From Odoribacter sp. UBA944 (GTDB taxonomy: Bacteria > Bacteroidota > Bacteroidia > Bacteroidales > Marinifilaceae), in assembly GCA_002293375.1 (NCBI GenBank), contig DBDA01000033.1:81296-145295 (forward strand): 64,000 nucleotides of DNA, in the 5' to 3' direction. The notes under the pieces are model-generated. The model ran no database searches. It had not been told where the DNA came from and saw nothing but the letters and a program-made list of their open reading frames with translations. The position numbers were made by a program, and so were the translations under genes. Below, in pieces: positions 57,819 to 64,000 of the stretch. Positions within the stretch are counted from its first letter, which is position 1. Every line of letters starts with the position of its first letter.

Positions 57819-58832
57819 ATGGAAAAAAGAAGATTCTGTACCCTACTGTATGCCGGCGCGATGATTGTCGCGGTAGCTTTCGCCTCCTGCAGCAAGGGTG
57901 GCGATGATGACGGACCGGACCCAGGTCCCGACACCGGCGCCCACGTTCCCGTGACGAATATCACAGGCGTACCGGCAGCCGCCACGGCCGAGATTCCGCT
58001 CACGCTCTCCGGAACGGTTGTGCCTTCAACAGCCACCAACAAGAGCATTGTGTGGGGCCTGAAAAGCGCAGGGACAACCGGCGCAACGCTGACCGGCAGC
58101 ACGTTCAACGCTACTTCCGCGGGGAAGGCGATTGTGACGGCGACCGTTGTGAACGGCCTGACTGCCAATACGCCCTACACGAAGGAGTTCGAGATCACCG
58201 TGGTAGCGGCGGGCACCCCTTTGACCTTTACCGACAGCCATACGTTCGACATTCCGAACCGGACGGAGAACGATCCGATAACGGATATCAACGTGGCCGC
58301 GGGTGTTTCGGGCGGCACTCCGCCCTATACATTTTCCCTCGGAGAGGGCAGCACCCTGCCGGCAGGGATCACCCTGAGCCCGGCGGGAATTATTTCGGGA
58401 AGCCCGACCACACCGGGCGATGCGGGTACGGCGACCATCGTCGTCGAAGATTCTTCCGATCCGCAACAAAGCGCGAGCATTACGATCTACTACGGCGCCA
58501 TACACCCTGCCACCATCCGGATTTTTCCTGAGATCCCGGACGGCGAGCTCGTTATCGGACCTGCCGCATGGGCTTGTCGGTATGCTATAGAAACCAACCA
58601 GCCCGTATGGGATGCGGTAATCACTCCCGCCGAAGCCCAAACGTGGTGTTCCGTGGAGAAAATCTCCAATTCATTTTTGCTCAGGATTGAAAACAACACT
58701 TCGCTTTCTCCCCGTACACCGGCGACCCTGACGGTCAGCGCCGGGACAGCATTCATCGTTGTTCGCATAGAACAGCAGGGAGCGCCTACGGGCGAGGATT
58801 TCGAGTATAAGGACGATACCGGTTGGGACTAA
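57819..58832 (+). CDS. Ig-like/BACON surface lipoprotein
   Basis: 337 residues. The lipobox FASC places the lipidated cysteine at 24, followed by an Asp/Gly/Pro linker. A bacterial Ig-like domain (about 44-130) follows, then a putative Ig/cadherin-type domain with GGTPPYTFSLGEG and GIISGSPTTPG (about 145-225), and a BACON-like domain (about 235-325). It is likely exposed on the outer membrane as an adhesin or carbohydrate-binding partner. It precedes the large lipoprotein gene by 24 bases. Its name and ligand are unknown. Confidence 0.8.
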   Translation: MEKRRFCTLLYAGAMIVAVAFASCSKGGDDDGPDPGPDTGAHVPVTNITGVPAAATAEIPLTLSGTVVPSTATNKSIVWGLKSAGTTGATLTGSTFNATSAGKAIVTATVVNGLTANTPYTKEFEITVVAAGTPLTFTDSHTFDIPNRTENDPITDINVAAGVSGGTPPYTFSLGEGSTLPAGITLSPAGIISGSPTTPGDAGTATIVVEDSSDPQQSASITIYYGAIHPATIRIFPEIPDGELVIGPAAWACRYAIETNQPVWDAVITPAEAQTWCSVEKISNSFLLRIENNTSLSPRTPATLTVSAGTAFIVVRIEQQGAPTGEDFEYKDDTGWD

Positions 58833-58856
58833 TTTTATCGTAAATTAATGACCATT

Positions 58857-61800
58857 ATGAAAAAAAGGTTGAAATACATACTTTGCATTGCGGCTGTCGT
58901 AGCGACAGGGGGATGTGCCAAAGAACCGATTGAACCGATCGGGCCGAACAGAGGAAAAGCGTTAACGGGATACATGGCCGACGGGCCGGTTGCTTCGCGT
59001 TCGGCGTTGTGGGACAACCAGACGGCCAAACGGGTGGACCTCACATGGGTTGCAGGCGACGAAATCGGCGTTTTCGGCTCGCAGAGCGGCCGGAATACAC
59101 TTTACAAGGCAGAAGAGGTTGCCGACGGTGGCAAGACGGCCCTATTCGCAACGGAAAGCACACCGGCCGAAGGGGAGTTTTTCGCCTACCACCCCTGGGC
59201 GGAGGAGGCAACCATGAACGGAGGTGTGATCGGTCTGTCAATGCCCGCCGTGCAGGTGTATACACAGATTGACGAGGTATCGCAACCCTACGCTCCGGCA
59301 AACATCATGGCGGGTAAGGGCGACAGCAAAAGCGGTATCGCTTTCCGCAATCTGTTTGCAGTCCTGCGGATCGGTTTCGCGCCCGAAAACGACGATGACG
59401 CCGTTAAAAAAGTTGAGTTTACCGACCTGTCGGGCAAACCCGTTTCGGGTGGCTTCACCGTGTCGTGGAACGGGGATATCCCCGAAACCGCCTTCCCCTC
59501 GACCGGATCGGGCGACGCCCTGAAGATCACATTGGATTGCGGCGACGGAGTGGCAACCGATGACGGGGTTTTGCGCTTCTTTATGATTGTTCCGGCGCGA
59601 GAGTATCCCGCCGGTTTCAAGGTAACATTTGTCATGGATAGCACCAGGGTGGAAAAAACCGTCGGCACTTCGGGAGGAAAGACGCTTCAACGCAACGGTG
59701 TATACAACATAGGCGATCTGCCTGAGAAGTACGAAGGGATCGAGTATACCCTGAAAAGAAACACCACTATCCTGACCGGCGACCGAATGGACGAGGTGGT
59801 CGGAATGAGGTACGAGGAGAGCAATGGACGTCTTTTCCTGACGGTCAACAAGGCGTTCAATCCGCAACAGGGCGAAAAGATCGTGATCAACGAAACTTCC
59901 GAAGCGCTTCCGAACGGTTTTGCGGGAGATATTATGCGGATTGACGGGTCGGACCTTCTTGAAGTTGAGTTGTGGCCTCTCCTTGAGCTCACCGATGTAT
60001 TCGAGGAGCTATCCATCGGTGAACAGCCGATCTACAACGCAGACGGGACAATCAACGAAGAGGGCGGCGTGGCAGTTGATCTGGCCTCCTATATCACCGG
60101 AATCAAGACCATCAACGGCGAGATCGTGCCTTTTACCCGGTCGGGGTCGACCCTCAATATGTCCGTACCGGTGGATTTGCCACTGCTCACGCGCGCGAAA
60201 AGTTTCAATACATCCACCAATTTTCCCAACGTCAGCTACACCTTCAAGGGAGCGGATACCACTAACTTAACTGTAAAAGTGGGTGTTCAGTTGAGTATGG
60301 CGATGCACATCAGCGCTGAAGTATACGACGGCGAACTGCTCTATATCCACTCGCGGATTGACCCCACGGCGACGTACAATATAGAATTTGAAACGGCGCT
60401 GAACGGCAGTATTGGAGAGGAAGAGATCCCGCTGTTGGAGGTGCATTGCGCCGCTATCCCGGTGGGGCCGCTGCTGGTGGTCCCCTTCATCCGGATCAAT
60501 GCGGTATTCGGCGCCGGTGGCAAGATTGCGCTGACCACAAAAATGGAGTACCGGCACGAGATGATGTCGGTGGGCTTCTCCTACACCCAAGGCAGTTTTT
60601 TGGCGCGTAGAAACATCGTAAAGAAGGAGCAGGAAAAGAAGAGCCCGTGGGACCTGGAAGGCAAGATACAGTTCGAGGGCAATGCCTCGTTCGGCGTAAA
60701 GACATACGTCGGCATGAAGATATGGGGGGTGCTGGAAGGCTACATAGACCTTGACACACGGCTCAAGGCGCTGGCCAATTTCAACTGGGACTTTGAAACG
60801 TGGGCAGAACCGGGTCACGGCAACGGCTCGTGGTACAATTCGGTAACGGGGTCGAAATTCGCCACGCAGTTCGAGGCGCAACTCGGAGTAGGGCTGTACA
60901 TGATGCACGGATGGGTACACGGCGGACTGAACCTGGACCCGTTTGAATTCCCAATCTGGGAAGCCATGCTGCTGCCCCGCCTGGGGAATTTCGCCGTATC
61001 GACCCAAAACAACGGCGAGCTGAGTTTATCGGTAGACGTCAGGAACAACCTGCTATACGAAGTCGGGATCGGGGCAGATATCTATGAGTATAACAATACC
61101 GCCGCCAACCTGGGCCCGGTCTTGCAATCGATCAACATCGGCAAACACAAAGAGATGCCCGCAGGCTCCGGCGACAATGCCATTAAACTAACCGGGACAG
61201 GAAGCGGTACTTTTGAGCCGCTTAAGAGATACAGTGCATTTTTAACCGTGGAATTGCCCACCGGCGATAAAATAACGACCGGCTACTCTGCAGACTTCTC
61301 CGTGGAAATGCCCCAAATGAACGAATTCCGCCAAATACTGAAAGATGTTTATCTGTCGGCCGGCGGCACGGAGTGGAACGACAACCTCTTCACTATAGGT
61401 TTGGAGGGCTGTATATCACAGGTCGATTGGATGGATTTCGGCTACAATCTTCATAGCGACGGGATCCACAGTTTCAACGTCTCAATCAAGAATGCTCCCG
61501 GAACGGCGATAACCATTTCCAACCACCCGATAACCAACGGAGAATGGAGCCTGTATGGGAACGGGGCCGCCGGGATAGAAAAGATAGAGGTACAGAATGA
61601 CCACCTGACATTTTGTAGTTTTTCCGGATTCCCGAATTTGCGTGAGGCCGACCTGTCGGGAGAACTGTTAAATGTGGGCGGCACCTTCAGATTGCCGGGC
61701 AGTCTGGAAAAACTGACCATCGGAAAAGCGAACGTGGAAAGTCTGCTCTTAGAGAATAGCGCTAACGCGCCGATTGTGCTTTCGCTCGACCTCTCCGGTA

Positions 61801-62540
61801 ACGATAAGATAAAATCTATCGAGACCTCCTCTTCTTCCGTAAGCGCCATTGTGTTTTCCCCTGATTCATGGGGGAAGCTCGGCCAGGTCAATAAGATAGA
61901 ATTGAAGGCTCCCAAAATTCCGTACACCACCCCGGTCACAATCGATCTTTCATCCAACGATATGATAGATATGCTCCTAATAGAAAATCGAGATAGTCAT
62001 TATGATATTGTGCTGACCGGAAATCCCGGGCAGGATGTACAGTTTAAGTATACCAATCATACAGCGACCGCAGCAAATATTTCGATTACAAAGCTTGAGG
62101 GGATTATCAATATTTACGGCAATATGGAGAATATTACCATCTCAGAGTCACAGCAAAAAGAAGGGGAAATATACATCAACCACCTCTCTAACGAAAAGCG
62201 TATCGAATCTCTTTCTATATCGAACTGCGGGAGTACGAGTTTTTATTTCCATATGGCTAACATTCAGGTATTGAACGTGTCAGGGTGCGACAAGTTGACG
62301 TATTTAAATATATTAGGTAACCCGGCGCTGGGCGGCCCGATACCCGAATTTATGTGGCAAATAGCCGAACGGGGATACCATCCGGGGGTAGACTGGAGAT
62401 ATCGGTATGAGAAATCCGCAGGAGGGGAATGGACAGTAAGGGAAGACAAGGGATACGGCTATTACCTATACAACGGCGAACCCGGAAATGTTGATGATTT
62501 CCTTATCGACGAGTACATAAGAGTGAGGGGGTACAATTAA
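58857..62540 (+). CDS. Giant fimbrillin-like and LRR-like surface lipoprotein
   Basis: 1227 residues. The signal has the lipobox ATGGC with Cys20. Residues about 35-300 fit the Mfa-like/fimbrillin family (VAGDEIGVFG, EFFAYHPWAEEA, SMPAVQ, FRNLFAVLRIGF). A central beta-rich region of unknown fold (about 300-860) follows, then a C-terminal part with leucine-rich-repeat-like units (FPNLREADLSG; LSLDLSGNDKIKSIETSSSSV; IQVLNVSGCDKLTYLNILGN) and a unique end. The start 58857 gives the best signal peptide; ATG 58848 is possible. It shares an operon with the Ig-like lipoprotein. Confidence 0.75.
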   Translation: MKKRLKYILCIAAVVATGGCAKEPIEPIGPNRGKALTGYMADGPVASRSALWDNQTAKRVDLTWVAGDEIGVFGSQSGRNTLYKAEEVADGGKTALFATESTPAEGEFFAYHPWAEEATMNGGVIGLSMPAVQVYTQIDEVSQPYAPANIMAGKGDSKSGIAFRNLFAVLRIGFAPENDDDAVKKVEFTDLSGKPVSGGFTVSWNGDIPETAFPSTGSGDALKITLDCGDGVATDDGVLRFFMIVPAREYPAGFKVTFVMDSTRVEKTVGTSGGKTLQRNGVYNIGDLPEKYEGIEYTLKRNTTILTGDRMDEVVGMRYEESNGRLFLTVNKAFNPQQGEKIVINETSEALPNGFAGDIMRIDGSDLLEVELWPLLELTDVFEELSIGEQPIYNADGTINEEGGVAVDLASYITGIKTINGEIVPFTRSGSTLNMSVPVDLPLLTRAKSFNTSTNFPNVSYTFKGADTTNLTVKVGVQLSMAMHISAEVYDGELLYIHSRIDPTATYNIEFETALNGSIGEEEIPLLEVHCAAIPVGPLLVVPFIRINAVFGAGGKIALTTKMEYRHEMMSVGFSYTQGSFLARRNIVKKEQEKKSPWDLEGKIQFEGNASFGVKTYVGMKIWGVLEGYIDLDTRLKALANFNWDFETWAEPGHGNGSWYNSVTGSKFATQFEAQLGVGLYMMHGWVHGGLNLDPFEFPIWEAMLLPRLGNFAVSTQNNGELSLSVDVRNNLLYEVGIGADIYEYNNTAANLGPVLQSINIGKHKEMPAGSGDNAIKLTGTGSGTFEPLKRYSAFLTVELPTGDKITTGYSADFSVEMPQMNEFRQILKDVYLSAGGTEWNDNLFTIGLEGCISQVDWMDFGYNLHSDGIHSFNVSIKNAPGTAITISNHPITNGEWSLYGNGAAGIEKIEVQNDHLTFCSFSGFPNLREADLSGELLNVGGTFRLPGSLEKLTIGKANVESLLLENSANAPIVLSLDLSGNDKIKSIETSSSSVSAIVFSPDSWGKLGQVNKIELKAPKIPYTTPVTIDLSSNDMIDMLLIENRDSHYDIVLTGNPGQDVQFKYTNHTATAANISITKLEGIINIYGNMENITISESQQKEGEIYINHLSNEKRIESLSISNCGSTSFYFHMANIQVLNVSGCDKLTYLNILGNPALGGPIPEFMWQIAERGYHPGVDWRYRYEKSAGGEWTVREDKGYGYYLYNGEPGNVDDFLIDEYIRVRGYN

Positions 62541-62604
62541 CAGCTCTCAAATAACTTCGGTAAGAAATTTAAACAGACTCTGATTTTGTGACATATTGTG
62601 TATC

Positions 62605-62638
62605 ATTCTGTGCAATTATACGTATATTTGCACAGAAT
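62605..62638. promoter_or_regulatory. 34-base near-palindrome over the HipB-like promoter
   Basis: Arms ATTCTGTGCAA (62605-62615) and TTGCACAGAAT (62628-62638) are perfect 11-base complements, and the 12-base centre contains the palindrome TATACGTATA. It overlaps a TATATTTG -7 box (62623-62630), 17 bases upstream of the antitoxin ATG. It is a strong candidate autoregulatory operator. Confidence 0.75.
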
Positions 62639-62654
62639 CATACATATTACAGAG

Positions 62655-62960
62655 ATGAAGCGACCGCTACTTCCGTCCCAAGAGAGGAGATTACAAGCCT
62701 TTGGAGAGAACCTCAAATATGCACGCTTGCGCCGCGACCTCTCTTCGGAGCAGGTTGCCGAGCGGGCAGGGATATCACGCTCTACGCTTATCAAAGTCGA
62801 AAAAGGCGATGAGAGTGTTGCATTAGGCTATTATTTTCGGGTGCTGGCGGTGCTGGGGCTTGACAAAGACCTGTTAGCGGTGGCCAAAGACGATGAACTC
62901 GGACGCGCCTTGCAGGACGCCAAACTGACCGTTAAGGAGCGGGCCTCTAAACGACGATGA
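62655..62960 (+). CDS. HipB-like XRE antitoxin/repressor (orphan)
   Basis: 101 residues. A Cro/C1-type helix-turn-helix (about 17-72: FGENLKYARLRRDLSSEQVA, then ERAGISRSTLIKVEKG) is followed by a short tail (DDELGRALQDAKLTVKERASKRR). Proteins of this type normally precede a HipA-family kinase toxin. The start MKRPLLPS was preferred to a 19-codon extension that runs through the palindrome. Its stop overlaps an ATG (ATGA) that looks like a truncated hipA start. Confidence 0.82.
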   Translation: MKRPLLPSQERRLQAFGENLKYARLRRDLSSEQVAERAGISRSTLIKVEKGDESVALGYYFRVLAVLGLDKDLLAVAKDDELGRALQDAKLTVKERASKRR

Positions 62961-63007
62961 ACATGAATGTTAAAACAAACTCAACTGTAAATTTTCTTTT
63001 CCCTTAG
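62957..63007 (+). pseudogene. Probable hipA remnant (first codons only)
   Basis: An ATG overlapping the antitoxin stop codon (ATGA, 62957-62960) begins a 16-residue frame starting MNMNVKT, as expected for a HipA start, but stops at 63007. After about seven codons it enters sequence shared with the convergent DUF488-associated gene. I infer that hipA was deleted or replaced; the remnant is too short to prove this on its own. Confidence 0.4.
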
Positions 63008-63328
63008 ATGGATAGAATGCCCCTATTATTATAAATGGATTTGGAGCGATTTTGTGAAACTGTCTGGTTGTGCCAAGGAAAAAATGCAGGTCTTTTTCTA
63101 TAAATTCATCAAAGTATTTCTGCTTAACTTTTTTACACGCCAGATCTTCATTACCATCTGAGGATTTTAGACAATTCCAATATAATTGTCCAAGTTCCCA
63201 GTCCTCAATCATTAGTGTACGTTCTATGTTATCTTCCGTTGTGAATATGTATGAGAATTTATATGGTCGTATTTTTCCGACAAGGCAGGATAAGTTTTTA
63301 CAGCAATGAGAACTTTCGTCAGAGCCAT
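62970..63328 (-). pseudogene. DUF488-associated protein, internally deleted
   Basis: Two parts in different frames. The ATG at 63328, two bases after the DUF488 stop, encodes MALTKVLIAVKTYPALSEKY, like the start of the partner protein often found after DUF488 genes as I recall it. It then shifts frame and stops at 63224. In another frame, RPYKFSYIF ... RTLMIEDWELGQLYWNCL and LHFFLGTTRQFHKIAPNPF match the C-terminal half. The join falls at a short repeat (AAAATACGAC). The middle domain is therefore missing and the gene is probably inactive. Confidence 0.65.
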
Positions 63329-63329
63329 T

Positions 63330-64000
63330 TTACAGATTTTTAAATGTATACTTATTTTCAGATATAGACATGAGCTTATTGGCTACTCTGGTTCGATGGC
63401 ATTGTGCTGGGTTTTTCTCAAAACAAGTAATAGCGACTCTTTTATATTGTGTAATAAATTCTTTTACTTGATTAATATATACATCCCGATTCACAAGAGT
63501 AGACCTCTCATATTTCTCAAATAATAGGTCGTAATCCTTCTGTGAACGTAAATTTTGTCTCTCTTTGGATTCTATACCCAAATGCGGTATATGTACATAT
63601 AATATCCCCACTCCTCTACACGCTTGTTCCAATTGGCTTTTTGAGAAACCATATTTTTGGCTAAAAGCATTTTTACGGACATCGCACAGTACCTTAACAT
63701 CATTAATAATTAATTTATTAATATATATCTCCAATGTTATACCTTCATATCCAATAGAGAATAATACAGGTTCAGTAAATGTGCGGATTCTTTTGTTAAT
63801 TTCAGCAAGCTCTTTTTTTGACAGTATTTGTTCTGCTATAGAGCTTTTGGTTGCCCAAAAAGGATAGTTAGTGTATGTATGCCTTATAAGATCTGTTTGT
63901 GATAACTCGCCAAACTCATTCTTAACAGAGATTAAAGATTGGCGGTCAAATAAGTCCAAACAGGCACAAAATCCTGTGCGTTCCTTGTTGAGTTCAATAT
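63330..64000 (-). CDS. DUF488 family protein (5' truncated by the window edge)
   Basis: The reading frame stays open to the window end, so the true start lies outside; the TTG at 63959 is not the likely start. The visible part includes CACLDLFDRQSLISVKNEFG, then the DUF488 core FSIGYEGITLEIYINKL ... LCDVRKNAFSQKYGFSKSQL ... HLGIESKERQ, and the C-terminal ITCFEKNPAQCHRTRVANKL with the conserved CFE...CHR. The function of DUF488 is not established. The gene and its broken partner are AT-rich compared with the upstream chromosome. Confidence 0.85.
   Translation of the reverse strand, partial: IELNKERTGFCACLDLFDRQSLISVKNEFGELSQTDLIRHTYTNYPFWATKSSIAEQILSKKELAEINKRIRTFTEPVLFSIGYEGITLEIYINKLIINDVKVLCDVRKNAFSQKYGFSKSQLEQACRGVGILYVHIPHLGIESKERQNLRSQKDYDLLFEKYERSTLVNRDVYINQVKEFITQYKRVAITCFEKNPAQCHRTRVANKLMSISENKYTFKNL

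Overview
The window looks like a chromosomal segment of a Bacteroidales bacterium (phylum Bacteroidota) of roughly balanced base composition. Evidence: promoters of the Bacteroidota type (TTTG, about 20 bases, TAnnTTTG) before the str operon and a PpiD-like gene; Bacteroidota-style gene versions (Mfa-like fimbrillin and BACON lipoproteins, S16 with a long acidic tail, a DksA-like protein without the four zinc cysteines, LptE next to secG); and few clear Shine-Dalgarno sites. The genus cannot be fixed from sequence alone. I saw no rRNA, tRNA, CRISPR array or intact insertion sequence.

Layout. 1-3.2 kb: str operon (rpsL-rpsG-fusA, minus). 3.2-9.2 kb: a receiver-less sigma-54 activator, LptE-like lipoprotein, TPR protein, SecG, then groES-groEL. 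9.3-18.7 kb: Na/Pi cotransporter, glycyl-tRNA synthetase, RibF, B12-dependent ribonucleotide reductase, an MFS exporter, RimM and S16. 18.7-25.6 kb: a 460-base intergenic stretch with a long inverted repeat, an M24 peptidase, a discoidin/M60 lipoprotein, an Mpv17-like membrane protein, a 53-residue membrane protein and an ADP-forming acyl-CoA synthetase. 25.8-36.3 kb: aspartate kinase, IleRS, DksA-like protein, LspA, TopA and a PpiD-like chaperone.

36.3-50.6 kb is an envelope-glycan region. On the plus strand lie a GT4 glycosyltransferase, a YfhO-type membrane protein and a protein with the three motifs of bacterial sialyltransferases. Converging on it is a tightly overlapped minus-strand operon for CMP-pseudaminic acid: pseB, a 301-residue unknown, a UDP-galactopyranose-mutase-like flavoprotein, pseC, pseF, a tandem GNAT protein, pseI and a GT2, preceded by a Wzx-like flippase. 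No PseG hydrolase is present. The combined reading is synthesis, activation, transfer and export of a nonulosonic acid onto a surface glycan.

50.6-56.5 kb: a U32 peptidase-family protein, Frr, an exported aldo/keto reductase paired with a membrane polyferredoxin, and NudC. 56.5-62.5 kb: a seven-TM AraC regulator divergent from two lipoprotein genes (Ig/BACON, and a 1227-residue fimbrillin plus leucine-rich-repeat-like protein). 62.5-64 kb is a decayed accessory junction: an orphan HipB-like antitoxin with a 34-base near-palindrome over its promoter, what looks like the first few codons of a lost hipA, a DUF488-associated gene with an internal deletion, and a DUF488 gene running off the right edge.

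The observations most worth follow-up are the PseG-less pseudaminic acid cluster with its candidate transferase, an 11-base tandem repeat at two distant loci (one copy encodes the NudC C terminus), and the hipA/DUF488 decay junction.
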